Shown: positions 46,297-56,325 of the stretch, in pieces
How positions within the stretch are numbered: the stretch's first letter is position 1
Layout of the letters: every line of letters starts with the position of its first letter
NCBI RefSeq assembly: GCF_914484835.1
Contig: NZ_CAJZAR010000058.1
Span: forward strand, 1-64,000
DNA length: 64,000 bases
Source: Paraburkholderia tropica
GTDB lineage: Bacteria; Pseudomonadota; Gammaproteobacteria; Burkholderiales; Burkholderiaceae
Direction: 5' to 3'
Translations under genes and position numbers: made by a program
The notes under the pieces: model-generated
Database searches by the model: none
What the model saw: the letters and a program-made list of their open reading frames with translations, nothing else
What the model was told of the DNA's origin: nothing

Positions 46297-47235
46297 CTAG
46301 TCCCGCTTTTTCGCGCGTGGATGGGCGGTGTCGTAGACCTTGGCGAGATGCTGGAAATCGAGCGACGTGTAGACCTGCGTGGCCGAAATGCTCGCATGGC
46401 CCAGCAGTTCCTGCACCGCGCGCAGATCGCCGCTCGATTGCAGCAGGTGCGTGGCGAACGAGTGCCGCAGCACGTGCGGATGGACGTTCGCCGGAATGCC
46501 CGCCGCGAGCGCCGCGCGCTTGACGCGCTCGCGCACCACGCCGGGCGCCATGCGGTTGCCGCGCACGGAGATAAAGAGCGGCGCGTCGTCGTGCTTGATC
46601 CACGAATCGCGCACCGCGAGCCAGGCGTCGAGCGCGGCGAGCGCCTTGCTGCCCACCGGCACGATGCGATGGCGGTTGCCCTTGCCGTGCACTTCGACTT
46701 CGGCGGCGTCGCGCTTGAACCAGCTCGCCGACTCGTAGCCGTCGCGGCGGATATAGCGCACGTCGAGCCCGACCAGTTCCGCGAGGCGCAGGCCCGACGA
46801 GTAGAACAGTTCGAGCATCGCGTGATCGCGCAGCGCTTCGATGCTGTCCGCGCCGGTGCTGGCGGGCGGCGGCGCTTCCATGAGGCGCGTGGCGTCGTCG
46901 ACGGACAGCGCCTTCGGCAGCGTCTTCGCCCGCTTGGGCGCGCGCACGGCCGCCACGGGATTTGCGTCGAGGTCGACGCGTCCCGCGTACCAGCGGTAGA
47001 ACGCGCGCCACGCCGAGAGCCGATGCGCGATCGAGCGCGCCGCGAGCCCGCCCGCGTGCGCGCGCGCGACCGCGCCGCGCACCTCGGCGGCTTCGACGCG
47101 TTCGAGCGGCCGGCCGTTGGCGAGCTTCTTCAGCTCGTCGAGTTCGTGCGCGTAGGCGCGCAGCGTGTGCGCCGACAGGCGGCGCACGTGCTCAAGCTCG
47201 GCGAGGTAGTCGGCGATCGGATCGGACGCGTTCAC
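46297..47235 (-). CDS. xerC: tyrosine recombinase XerC
   Basis: Resolves chromosome dimers at dif together with XerD. The 312-residue product has the N-terminal SAM-like core-binding domain and the catalytic residues Arg (SSGLRLAELVGL), Lys in HGKGNRHR, HVLRHSFATHLL (His-x-x-Arg), GHASISATQVYTSLD (His and nucleophile Tyr). No accompanying mobile element features. It follows the DUF484 gene, an arrangement also seen in other proteobacteria, where DUF484-xerC are linked to dapF. Confidence 0.94.
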   Translation of the reverse strand: MNASDPIADYLAELEHVRRLSAHTLRAYAHELDELKKLANGRPLERVEAAEVRGAVARAHAGGLAARSIAHRLSAWRAFYRWYAGRVDLDANPVAAVRAPKRAKTLPKALSVDDATRLMEAPPPASTGADSIEALRDHAMLELFYSSGLRLAELVGLDVRYIRRDGYESASWFKRDAAEVEVHGKGNRHRIVPVGSKALAALDAWLAVRDSWIKHDDAPLFISVRGNRMAPGVVRERVKRAALAAGIPANVHPHVLRHSFATHLLQSSGDLRAVQELLGHASISATQVYTSLDFQHLAKVYDTAHPRAKKRD

Positions 47236-47275
47236 GGCTTCAGTGCGGTTGCGGTGCGGTTGCAGCGCGGCCGCG

Positions 47276-47977
47276 TCAGTGCGGCAGCAGGCGCGAGAGC
47301 GCCGAGCTTGCGAGTGTGCCGATCTGGCGCAGGAAATCGGTCGCCATGCCGTCGTGGAAGCGGCGCGGATCGGGCGAACCCATCACGATCAGACCGAAGG
47401 CGTCGCCGCTCGGATCGTCCTCTTCTTCGTTCGCGCGGCGGCGCAGCGCGACGATCGCGACCGACTGCGGCGGCTGCTCCTCGCCTTCCGCGCCGGGCGC
47501 GGCGGCGAGCCACTGCGCGGCTTCGAAGCCGGTGTTCGCGCCGCAGTACGGCACGTCGAGGCTGTTGGCGAAGAGGCGCACTTCCTCGCCCGTGTGCTTC
47601 GCGAAGCTTGCTTGCGCGTAGGCGTCGGCGACATCCCAGACGCGCAGCGCCGCGAGCGGCACGTCGAATTCGGCACGCAGTTGCCCGGCGATCGTGCGCG
47701 GCAGCGCATGCGGATCGCGCTCGGCGACGACCTGCGAGGTCCAGCGCACGAATCGCGCGGCGATGCTGTCGTTCTCGTGGCCGTAGCGCAGCAGCTCGGC
47801 CAGACGCAGCTCGAGATGCTTGTTCTTTTCGCGCAGCATTTCCATCTGGCGCTCTTGCAGCGACACGGCGGCCTTGCCGTGCGGATTGCCGAGCTTGATC
47901 GTCGCCAGCAACTCGGCGTGCTCGACGAAGAAATCAGGGTGGGCGAGCAGATAGTCGGCGACTTCGCGATCGTTCAT
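47276..47977 (-). CDS. DUF484 (GAF-like) family protein
   Basis: A 233-residue cytoplasmic protein: N-terminal VADYLLAHPDFFVEHAELL block typical of DUF484, a coiled coil (about 40-65), then a GAF-like domain. It lies between dapF and xerC as in Pseudomonas and other proteobacteria. Molecular role unknown; no catalytic residues recognised. Confidence 0.9.
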   Translation of the reverse strand: MNDREVADYLLAHPDFFVEHAELLATIKLGNPHGKAAVSLQERQMEMLREKNKHLELRLAELLRYGHENDSIAARFVRWTSQVVAERDPHALPRTIAGQLRAEFDVPLAALRVWDVADAYAQASFAKHTGEEVRLFANSLDVPYCGANTGFEAAQWLAAAPGAEGEEQPPQSVAIVALRRRANEEEDDPSGDAFGLIVMGSPDPRRFHDGMATDFLRQIGTLASSALSRLLPH

Positions 47978-48142
47978 GTTGTAGGCGCTTTCGGTGAAGA
48001 AGCGGCGCGCGGCGGCGCGCCATGCGTGATGCGATGCTGCGGTGTTGCTGCGTGGTTACTGCTGATGAGTGATGCGTGGTCCCCGCTGCGCCTCAAACGA
48101 AGTCGATCGGGCGCGCGCGGGTTCCGGCAAACTCGCGCCGAC

Positions 48143-49009
48143 TCAGACGGTCAGTTCGATTTCGCCTTCGAAGACGGTCGTGGCCGGACCGGCCATAAAG
48201 AGCGCCGAGCTTTCGTCGCGCGCGCCGTTCCAGTCGATCGTGAGCGTGCCGCCGTGCGTGTGGACCTTCACGGGCGAGTCGAGCAGGCCGCGGCGAATGC
48301 CCGCCGCCACTGCCGCGCACGCGCCCGTGCCACACGCGAGCGTCTCGCCCGCGCCGCGCTCGAACACGCGCAGACGCACTTCGTTGCGCGACACGATTTC
48401 CATGAAACCGGCGTTGACCTTGTTCGGGAAGCGCGGATGCGTTTCGACGAGCGGACCTTCGGCGAGCACCGGATACGCTTCGACGTTCTCGACCACCTGC
48501 ACCGCGTGCGGATTGCCCATCGACACCGCGGAGATCCAGCGCGTCTGCCCGTTCACGTCGATCGGCCAGAGCGTGTCGTTGCCTTCGCGGCGGCCTTCGA
48601 GACCGTTCGCGTCGAAGGGCACGCGCGCCGGTTCGAAGATCGGGCTGCTCATGTCGACCACGACTTCACCGTTCGGCTGCATGACGAGCGTGACGACGCC
48701 GTTCTGCACCTGCACGCGGATGCTGTCCGCGCTCGTGAGCCGGCGATCGCGCACGAATTTCACGAAGCAGCGTGCGCCGTTGCCGCAATGCTCGACCTCG
48801 CCGCCGTCGCAATTGAAGATGCGATAGCGGAAGTCGACGCCGTCGATCGTCGGCTTTTCGACCAGCAGCAGCTGATCGGCGCCCACGCCGAAGTGGCGGT
48901 CGGCCAGCGCGCGCACGCGCTCGGGCGTGAGCGCGAGGTCTTCGGTGTAGCCGTCGAGCACGACGAAGTCGTTGCCCGCGCCGTGCATCTTGGTGAATTT
49001 GAGTTTCAT
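48143..49009 (-). CDS. dapF: diaminopimelate epimerase
   Basis: Interconverts LL- and meso-diaminopimelate for lysine and peptidoglycan synthesis. The 288-residue product has MHGAGNDFVVLD, the catalytic Cys75 in EHCGNGARC and the second catalytic Cys in LACGTGACAAV, one per pseudo-symmetric half. Length is normal. lpxL lies 60 bp upstream on the same strand, and DUF484-xerC downstream. Confidence 0.96.
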   Translation of the reverse strand: MKLKFTKMHGAGNDFVVLDGYTEDLALTPERVRALADRHFGVGADQLLLVEKPTIDGVDFRYRIFNCDGGEVEHCGNGARCFVKFVRDRRLTSADSIRVQVQNGVVTLVMQPNGEVVVDMSSPIFEPARVPFDANGLEGRREGNDTLWPIDVNGQTRWISAVSMGNPHAVQVVENVEAYPVLAEGPLVETHPRFPNKVNAGFMEIVSRNEVRLRVFERGAGETLACGTGACAAVAAGIRRGLLDSPVKVHTHGGTLTIDWNGARDESSALFMAGPATTVFEGEIELTV

Positions 49010-49069
49010 GCCGTTATTGTAAGCGACGCGCGAGCCTGTGCCCGCGCGCCTTCAGTCGTGGCGAGACGC

Positions 49070-49957
49070 TTACGAGTAGACACTCGGTTCGCCGTCCGGA
49101 CGCGTCTTGAAGCGCTTGTGGACCCAGTAATACTGCTCGGGAATGCGCGGAATCTGCTCCTCGAGGAAGGCGTTCATGCGGCGCGCGTCTTCTTCGTCGT
49201 TACCCGTGGGGTAATTGTCCCAAGGTTTGAAGATTTTCAGCCGATAACCTTTGTAATTGGGCAGCACCTCGCCGATGAACGGCACGACCTGCGCATGGCC
49301 CACTTTCGCGAGACGCCCGACTGCCGTGAGCGTGCACGCGGGCACGCCGAAGAAGGGCACGAAGGTGGAGTTGCGCATGCCGTAGTCCATGTCGGCGCCG
49401 AGCATCACGGGTTTCCTGTCGCGCAGCCAGCGCAGCACGGCGCGCGCGCTGTCCGCGCGGCTCACCATTTCGGCGCCGAAGCGGCTGCGGCCGGCCTTCG
49501 CGGCGGCCTCGAACTCGGGGTTCGAGAACGGCTGATACAGCGAGCCGCAGGGGCGATGCAGCGAGTAGTTGAGGAACATCGAACCCGCCTCGATGCCGAC
49601 GAAATGCAGGCCGAGGAACAGCGTGGGCGGCAGGTCGGGATCGGTGAGATCGACTTCGCTGTCGAGCTGGATGAGCTTTTCGAGCTTCTTCGCCGAGCCG
49701 AACCACTGGACGCTGCGCTCCATATAGCTGCGGATGGCCTGGCGGAAATGCTTGCCGGCCACGTCCTCGCGCTTTTCGTCGCTCCATTCGGGGAAGCACA
49801 GGCGCAGGTTGGTGTGCACGACGCGCTTGCGGCGGCTCGGGATCTGATAAAGCAGCCAGCCGAGGCCGTCGCCGAGACGCGCGACGAAACCATAGGGCAG
49901 GATCGCGAACAGTTTGAGCAGACCGATGGCGAAACGGGAGCCTAGCTTGCCGAGCAT
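49070..49957 (-). CDS. lpxL: LpxL/HtrB-family lipid A acyltransferase
   Basis: A 295-residue inner-membrane acyltransferase adding a secondary acyl chain to lipid A. One N-terminal membrane helix (about 5-25), the catalytic HX4E motif in LGLHFVGIEAG (about residue 118-123), and DMDYG and FFGVPA blocks of the family. Divergent from metK. Related genomes often carry two such genes here; I see one. Confidence 0.9.
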   Translation of the reverse strand: MLGKLGSRFAIGLLKLFAILPYGFVARLGDGLGWLLYQIPSRRKRVVHTNLRLCFPEWSDEKREDVAGKHFRQAIRSYMERSVQWFGSAKKLEKLIQLDSEVDLTDPDLPPTLFLGLHFVGIEAGSMFLNYSLHRPCGSLYQPFSNPEFEAAAKAGRSRFGAEMVSRADSARAVLRWLRDRKPVMLGADMDYGMRNSTFVPFFGVPACTLTAVGRLAKVGHAQVVPFIGEVLPNYKGYRLKIFKPWDNYPTGNDEEDARRMNAFLEEQIPRIPEQYYWVHKRFKTRPDGEPSVYS

Positions 49958-50044
49958 GATGCGGCTCCCATGAGTGAAATGAACGAACTGGAGAAGGCGA
50001 TTGACAACACGCGCGGCGACTCTGCGACAAATTAGGGAAGTCGC

Positions 50045-50050
50045 TATAAT
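50045..50050 (+). promoter_or_regulatory. metK promoter (-10 box)
   Basis: A perfect TATAAT at 50045-50050, with TGCGAC 16 bp upstream as a weak -35. Transcription would start just before the first leader hairpin. Confidence 0.65.
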
Positions 50051-50053
50051 ACG

Positions 50054-50224
50054 GGCTTCGCCGAGTTAACTGACAACTTGCGGGGCGAAGCCGGTTTGCC
50101 GCACATCGTTCAATCGACCGATCTGCAGGCCCACCGGTCAGGTAATCCGCTAAAGCGTCGCCGCTTCGAGGCCCGAAGCTGGCAACGTGAGTACCACCGT
50201 CACCAGCTACAAGGAGCCTTACAC
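50054..50224 (+). promoter_or_regulatory. structured metK leader with SAM-II-like elements
   Basis: About 170 nt with four stems: GGCUUCGCC/GGCGAAGCC (50054-50062 with 50084-50092), GACCG/CGGUC (50116-50120 with 50135-50139), GCUUCG/CGAAGC (50163-50168 with 50174-50179) and AGCUGG/CCAGCU (50177-50182 with 50203-50208). The first loop contains CUGAC and UUGCG like the metX aptamer loop, and GCUAAAG (50149-50155) follows a UAAU element. The last stem ends three bases before the AAGGAG site. The pseudoknot partner is weak, so riboswitch status is tentative. Confidence 0.45.
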
Positions 50225-51412
<1,188 letters not shown>

Positions 51413-51457
51413 GCACGCCGTCGTTCGATGCCGCACCAGCGGCGTCGGACGCGCATG

Positions 51458-51500
51458 AAAAACCCCGCAGGGCTCGCGCCTGTGCGGGGTTTTTTGTTTT
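51458..51500 (+). terminator. intrinsic terminator of metK
   Basis: AACCCCGCA (51461-51469) and TGCGGGGTT (51483-51491) with a 13-nt loop, followed by a T6-G-T4 run. Confidence 0.88.
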
Positions 51501-51511
51501 TAGCGCGGATT

Positions 51512-51868
51512 TCAGCGCATCGCGAAGCCAAACCAGCCCTCGCTGCTCGCGCCCATGCGGCGCGGCCGGCGCGTGTTGCGCGCCGTGTGGACGGTCGAGG
51601 GCGCGGCGAGCGTGCGCAGCGTCGTGTTCGGACGATAGAGCAGCGTGCGCAGCGAGAAGTGGCGCGAACCGGCGCGCTGACGCAGCACCGAGAAGAACGC
51701 ATGGAACCAGGCGCGCATGCCGTCGACGGGGCGCGCTTCGCGCACATGCTGGGCGAGCGCGCGCGTGCGCGCGGCGTGATGGCGCAGCGCGCGCACGACG
51801 TGGCGGCGGGGGCGCGCTGCCTTCAGCGCGGCGCGAGTCATACGGCGGGTATCGAAAAGGGTATCCAT
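51512..51868 (-). CDS. hypothetical Arg/His-rich small basic protein
   Basis: A 118-residue reading frame from ATG 51868 with strong genome-like codon use (nearly all third positions G or C, in contrast with its surroundings). It is very basic (about a fifth Arg), with MTRAALKAARPRRHVVRALRHH-type segments and a single semi-hydrophobic patch AWFHAFFSVL. No domain recognised. No clear Shine-Dalgarno. It converges on the metK terminator. Confidence 0.55.
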   Translation of the reverse strand: MDTLFDTRRMTRAALKAARPRRHVVRALRHHAARTRALAQHVREARPVDGMRAWFHAFFSVLRQRAGSRHFSLRTLLYRPNTTLRTLAAPSTVHTARNTRRPRRMGASSEGWFGFAMR

Positions 51869-52458
51869 GGTGTGTGTGGAATCAGGTTCGGTTTGCGCCT
51901 CGCGCGACATGATGCTTCGAGCACCAAACGTGCCTGTTTGCGAGGGAGTCACGATAGCGGAATTCGCGCGGCGCAACGCGGGGCGTGCGCAGGGCGTAAA
52001 GATGAGCGCCGGGATCGGCCGGGAGAGGCGAGCGCCTTGCTGGGCAAGGCCTGGCTGGCGGTCCGTCCGCGCATTGGAGGTGAAGTGCGATGAAACTGCA
52101 TGCGCGCAGACTACACGCGAATCGTGACGCCAGAAAGTCGGTTAATACCCGCGTGTGCTCAAGAAAGAGGCATGTCATCGCGCCCTTTCTCGCCATCGCG
52201 GTGCGTGTGCGCCATCGGCGTGCTCCGCGCTTGTCCGCCGCTTGTTCGACGTTTGTCCGACGCGTGAGCGGGATTTCGTGCGCACTCACATCATCCAGAT
52301 GGCTAACGCTTGCCTCCGCGCAAGCCGCACGCTTTACAATCGAACGATCGGCGCGCGCTGGGGCCAGCAGGCCTCGCGGCGCCGCCGCTGCGCACGTCGC
52401 GCGTCATCGGAGCCGCTTCGGTGCGCAGCCTTCGCAGGCCTCGAATAACGGAAGTCTC
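51869..52458. other. intergenic region ahead of the PhyH gene
   Basis: 590 bp. In-frame extensions of the dioxygenase gene run through here but are Arg-rich and unlike the family. A promoter candidate TTGCCT (52310-52315) and TACAAT (52334-52339), 18 bp apart, precedes the gene by about 120 bp. Otherwise nothing recognised. Confidence 0.45.
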
Positions 52459-53223
52459 ATGTCAGTTCACTCAAAGAAAGAACAGGTGCAGGCGCTGCGC
52501 GAGCGCGGCTTCGTGGTCGTGCCGGGCCTCGTCGCGCCCGAGCGTTGCGACGAACTCAAGCGCATCGCGCAGGAGCAGTTGAAGGCGGCGCAGGCGCCGG
52601 TCGAATTCGAAGCCGACCTGCGCTATCCGGGCGCGCCGGACTCGAAGGACGCGCCGGGCGGCCATACGGTGCGGCGTCTGCTCGACGCCTACGGGCGTCA
52701 TCCGCAATTCGCTTCGTGGGCCACGTCGCCCGAGATCGCGGGCTGGATGGAGCTGTATTTCGGCGAGGAGCCCGTGCTCTCGCGCGTGCATCACAACTGC
52801 ATGATGACCAAGCATCCCGCGTACGGCAGCCTCACGGGCTGGCATCGCGACGTGCGCTACTGGTCGTTCGAGCGCGACGACCTCGTTTCCGTGTGGCTCG
52901 CGCTCGGGCCGGAAACGGTCGAGAACGGCGGGCTGTGGTTCGTGCCGGGCTCGCATACGGCGCCGTTCACGTCGTCGAGTTTCGACGCCGCGAAGTTCTT
53001 CCGCTCCGACGTGCCCGAGAATCAGGCGTGGATCGAGCAGGCCATCTCGCCTACGCTGCAAAAGGGCGACGTGGTGTTCTTCCACTGCAACACGCTGCAT
53101 TCGGCGGGCCAGAATCAGAGCGATGACGTGAAGTTTTCGCTCGTCTACACCTATCACGGCGCGAGCAACGTGCCGCTGCCGGGTTCGCGTTCGGCGTCGA
53201 AGCCCGAGGTGAAGCTGGTTTGA
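52459..53223 (+). CDS. phytanoyl-CoA dioxygenase (PhyH) family oxygenase
   Basis: A 254-residue Fe(II)/2-oxoglutarate-dependent oxygenase. The iron triad is visible as GWHRDVRYW (His and Asp) and NTLHSAG (His), with an Arg/Lys-rich C-terminal segment for 2-oxoglutarate. GGLWFVPGSH is the usual jelly-roll block. Substrate cannot be predicted. ATG at 52459 follows CGGAAG. No pathway genes adjoin it. Confidence 0.88.
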   Translation: MSVHSKKEQVQALRERGFVVVPGLVAPERCDELKRIAQEQLKAAQAPVEFEADLRYPGAPDSKDAPGGHTVRRLLDAYGRHPQFASWATSPEIAGWMELYFGEEPVLSRVHHNCMMTKHPAYGSLTGWHRDVRYWSFERDDLVSVWLALGPETVENGGLWFVPGSHTAPFTSSSFDAAKFFRSDVPENQAWIEQAISPTLQKGDVVFFHCNTLHSAGQNQSDDVKFSLVYTYHGASNVPLPGSRSASKPEVKLV

Positions 53224-53325
53224 CGTTGCGAAGCCGGCGACAAGAAAACGGGCGCGTGCATGGCGCGCATCACGCATCGCGCCCGTTGTGCAGCAGCGCC
53301 TGGCAACAGCGCCTGGAAACAGCGC

Positions 53326-53532
53326 CTAGCGGCGGCGGCCGCTGAGCGCGAGACCGCTGATGCCCGCAATGGTCGCGGCCACGCCGGCTATGATCAGCGT
53401 CATCGTGCGGTCGGTGGGCCCGCCCGTCACGAGGCGCGAAACATCGTTCGAGAACGAGTGAAACGACTGGCCGCCGAAGTACAGCAGCACCACGCCGCAG
53501 GCGATCAGCGCGAACGAAACCGCTTTCATCAT
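53326..53532 (-). CDS. DUF3185-family small membrane protein
   Basis: A 68-residue protein with two membrane helices (about 4-20 and 44-63) joined by FGGQSFHSFSNDVSRLVTGGPTDRT, the DUF3185 pattern. GGGAGG lies 7 bp before the double ATG (53532/53529), so the longer upstream reading is rejected. Function unknown. Confidence 0.85.
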   Translation of the reverse strand: MMKAVSFALIACGVVLLYFGGQSFHSFSNDVSRLVTGGPTDRTMTLIIAGVAATIAGISGLALSGRRR

Positions 53533-53762
53533 AAGAGACCTCCCGGGGGTTGGACGGACGCCGCAGTGTAGGCGAGCCGCGCGGCGGCGTCCATGTTCGC
53601 ATCCCACATGATGGGCCTCTGCACGCATCGCGCGGATTGGCTAACATGGCAGCCCGCGCGGTGTGTCGAGCGGGGCGCAAACCGCTGCTGGAGCGGCGTT
53701 CGCGCCCATCTAGCGCCGCCGCTGGACTTCCTGAAAACCTGTTCTCGTCGAGGATTCAAACG

Positions 53763-54806
53763 ATGGCCTACGAAGCAGCTGCTGAACGCTATTCGGAGAT
53801 GCAATACCGCTTTTGCGGCAAGTCTGGACTCAAGCTGCCGGCGCTCTCGCTCGGCCTGTGGCACAACTTCGGCGACACCACGCCGATTTCGACGCAACGT
53901 GACATCCTGCGCACGGCCTTCGACCTCGGCATCACGCACTTCGACCTGGCAAACAACTACGGCCCGCCGTACGGCAGCGCCGAAACCAATTTCGGCCGCA
54001 TTTTCAAGGACGATTTCCGTCCGTACCGCGACGAGCTGCTGATCTCGTCGAAGGCGGGCTGGGACATGTGGCCGGGTCCGTACGGCCAGGGCGGCGGCTC
54101 GCGCAAGTACGTGCTCGCGAGCCTCGACCAGAGCCTGCAGCGCATGGGCCTCGATTACGTCGACATCTTCTATTCGCACCGTTTCGACGTGGAAACGCCG
54201 CTCGAAGAAACCGCCGGCGCGCTCGCCACGGCCGTGCAGCAGGGCAAGGCGCTGTACGTGGGCATCTCTTCGTATTCGGCGCAGAAGACGCGTGAAATGG
54301 CGAAGCTGCTGGCCGAATACAAGGTGCCGCTGCTGATCCATCAGCCCTCGTACAACCTGCTCAACCGCTGGATCGAGCACGACCTGCTCGACACGCTCGA
54401 AGACATCGGCACCGGCAGCATCGCGTTCACGCCGCTCGCGCAGGGCCTGCTCACGAACAAGTATCTGAACGGCGTGCCGGAAGACGCGCGCGTGAACCGG
54501 CCGGGCGGCGGCTCGCTCAAGAGCGAGCACCTGAGCGGGCAGAACATCGAGCACGTGCGCAAGCTCAACGATCTCGCGCAGCGCCGTGGCCAGAGCCTCG
54601 CGCAGATGGCGATCGCGTGGACGCTGCGCGGCGGCCGCGTGACCTCGGCGCTGATCGGCGCGAGCCGCGCGGAGCAGGTGCGCGAGAACGTCGCCGCGCT
54701 GAAGAACCTCGAATTCTCGGCGGAGGAACTGGCCGAGATCGATCGCTACGCGACCGAAGGCGGCGTGAATCTGTGGGAAAAGCCGTCGACCGATCAGCAC
54801 ATCTGA
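53763..54806 (+). CDS. aldo/keto reductase, YghZ (L-glyceraldehyde 3-phosphate reductase)-like
   Basis: A 347-residue NADPH-dependent TIM barrel related to voltage-gated potassium channel beta subunits. FDLANNYGPPYGSAE (catalytic Asp/Tyr), LLISSKAGWDMWPGPYG (Lys) and FYSHRFD (His) form the tetrad; GASRAEQVRENVAAL binds cofactor. The WDMWPGPYG and YNLLNRW blocks fit YghZ-type enzymes, which detoxify aldehydes. GAGGA precedes the ATG by 8 bp. A terminator follows. Confidence 0.9.
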   Translation: MAYEAAAERYSEMQYRFCGKSGLKLPALSLGLWHNFGDTTPISTQRDILRTAFDLGITHFDLANNYGPPYGSAETNFGRIFKDDFRPYRDELLISSKAGWDMWPGPYGQGGGSRKYVLASLDQSLQRMGLDYVDIFYSHRFDVETPLEETAGALATAVQQGKALYVGISSYSAQKTREMAKLLAEYKVPLLIHQPSYNLLNRWIEHDLLDTLEDIGTGSIAFTPLAQGLLTNKYLNGVPEDARVNRPGGGSLKSEHLSGQNIEHVRKLNDLAQRRGQSLAQMAIAWTLRGGRVTSALIGASRAEQVRENVAALKNLEFSAEELAEIDRYATEGGVNLWEKPSTDQHI

Positions 54807-54845
54807 TCGTGCGCGCCTGCTTCGCGGGCGCTTGTGCAGCACCCT

Positions 54846-54877
54846 CGCGCCTCGCTTTCTGCGAGGCGTTTTTTATT
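54846..54877 (+). terminator. intrinsic terminator after the aldo/keto reductase
   Basis: CGCCTCGC/GCGAGGCG, an 8-bp stem with a TTTCT loop, then T6. Confidence 0.88.
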
Positions 54878-55006
54878 CGGCACCGGTGATGGCACGCGAG
54901 CGCTGTAATGCGCGGTGACGAGGCTTGCGGCGCTGAAGGCCGCGCGTCCTGGGACTGTCATGGAGCGCTGCTAACGTCGCGGCAGTCTTTGCACTGAGGA
55001 TTGCCG

Positions 55007-56125
55007 ATGGAGTCGACGAGCGCCGTGCGCACCCTGGGCGAGTTGCCTGCTGCGCCGCCTGCTGTTCAACGCGATGTACCACCTGGTGTACCGCCCGCCG
55101 TCAAGCCTTCCACCGCGCCGCGCGCGTCCGCCCGGACCGCCACGCGGCGCGCGCCCGATCTGCGCGCCAACGCCGCGCTCATCGCCGCCGCCACGCTCGC
55201 GCTCGCGTATCAACTGTTCGGTTTGCCGCTGCTGCTGCGCGCGGCGGGCGGGCCGTCCTTCGCGCTGATGGCGACGCTCGTGCCGGTCGTGCTCGCCACG
55301 CCGATCCACTGGGGCTTGATTCACGAAGGCATCCACGGGCAATTGCTGCGCTCGCGGCGCGCCAACGAGATCGTCGCGCGGCTGCTGGCGATTGGCATGG
55401 CGATGCCGTTCGACGCCGTGCGTTTCGGACACCTGATGCATCACCGCTTCACGCGCGAGGCCTTCGATCGTCCCGATGTCGACGATGCGCGCGGCCCGCG
55501 CTGGCTGCGCCGCCTCGCGTGGTACGTGCGGCTGCTCGGCGGGCTGTATGTGGGCGAACTGCTCGTGCCGCTGCTCGCGTTCGTGCCGGTGCGTCTCGCG
55601 CACGCGCTGGTCGCGCGCGGCGTGGGCACGCCCGGCGAAAGCGCGAGCGCCGAGGACATGCAGGTGCAGCGTCTCTTCGTGAATCACGCGACCGATCCGC
55701 AGAAGCGTCGTCGCGCGCGGCGCGACTGGCTCGGTTCGCTGGCGCTGTATGCGTGCGCGTTCGCGCTGTACGGGAAGGCGTGGCCGGTGCTCGTGGCGGC
55801 GATGTTCGCGCGCGGCCTGTGGCTCTCGCTCGCCGATAACCTGCCGCATTACGGCGTCGCGCTCGACGAGCCGGGGCGCTCGCGCGACTTTCGGGTGCCG
55901 CGCGTGATCGGCGTGTTGCTGATGAACCATCATCTGCATCGGCAACATCATCTGCATCCGACGCTGCCGTGGGCTGCGCTGCCGGTGCTCGCTAACGCCG
56001 AATATGCCGATGTCGACGAACACGGCGACGCCGCGCCCGCGCAGATGCGCGAGCCGTACTGGCGCGCGGCGCTGCGTCAGCTCAAGGGATTGCAGCCGGG
56101 AGTCGGTGCGGGCGGTGCGCGCTGA
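55007..56125 (+). CDS. membrane fatty acid desaturase-family protein
   Basis: A 372-residue di-iron membrane enzyme. Histidine boxes: HEGIH (HX3H), HLMHH (HX2HH) and HHLHRQHH, in the order and spacing of the desaturase/hydroxylase superfamily, with about four membrane helices. The first 55 residues are a disordered Pro/Ala/Arg segment. GAGGA lies 7 bp before the ATG at 55007 (a TTG two codons upstream is ignored). Desaturase versus hydroxylase activity cannot be told. Confidence 0.85.
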   Translation: MESTSAVRTLGELPAAPPAVQRDVPPGVPPAVKPSTAPRASARTATRRAPDLRANAALIAAATLALAYQLFGLPLLLRAAGGPSFALMATLVPVVLATPIHWGLIHEGIHGQLLRSRRANEIVARLLAIGMAMPFDAVRFGHLMHHRFTREAFDRPDVDDARGPRWLRRLAWYVRLLGGLYVGELLVPLLAFVPVRLAHALVARGVGTPGESASAEDMQVQRLFVNHATDPQKRRRARRDWLGSLALYACAFALYGKAWPVLVAAMFARGLWLSLADNLPHYGVALDEPGRSRDFRVPRVIGVLLMNHHLHRQHHLHPTLPWAALPVLANAEYADVDEHGDAAPAQMREPYWRAALRQLKGLQPGVGAGGAR

Positions 56126-56188
56126 AACTGAAACGCGCGGCGCGCGTCATCGGCACGCACGCCAAGGCGCGGCTGAAGACACCTGAGC

Positions 56189-56256
56189 GCGCCAGAACGC
56201 ACTCAAGCGGATTCAGGCGCCATCAAGCGCACTCAAGCGCCATCAAGCACGCTCAA
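56189..56256. repeat. 20-bp tandem repeat downstream of the desaturase
   Basis: GCGCCATCAAGCGCACTCAA (56217-56236) is followed directly by a copy with two transposed bases (56237-56256); an 18-bp degenerate copy lies at 56189-56206. The segment is noncoding. Confidence 0.75.
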
Positions 56257-56325
56257 CAAGCACGCGAAACACGCGGAACCCCCAAAAGCCCGCGCATCCC
56301 GCGCCGCCTGGATCGCTGCGATGCG

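Noticed and set aside
46297..47235. XerC as part of a mobile element
   Set aside because: Core-genome dif recombinase context (DUF484, dapF); no attachment repeats or cargo genes.
47243..49945. 900-codon open frame opposite DUF484, dapF and lpxL
   Set aside because: Antisense of three recognised genes; no domain, no ribosome binding site.
50078..50224. Upstream ATG of metK giving a 444-residue protein
   Set aside because: The added residues are encoded by the structured leader and absent from the family; GTG 50225 has an AAGGAG site.
52090..52458. N-terminal extension of the PhyH dioxygenase
   Set aside because: Arg-rich, unlike the family, and contains the likely promoter; the start at 52459 has an adjacent ribosome binding site.
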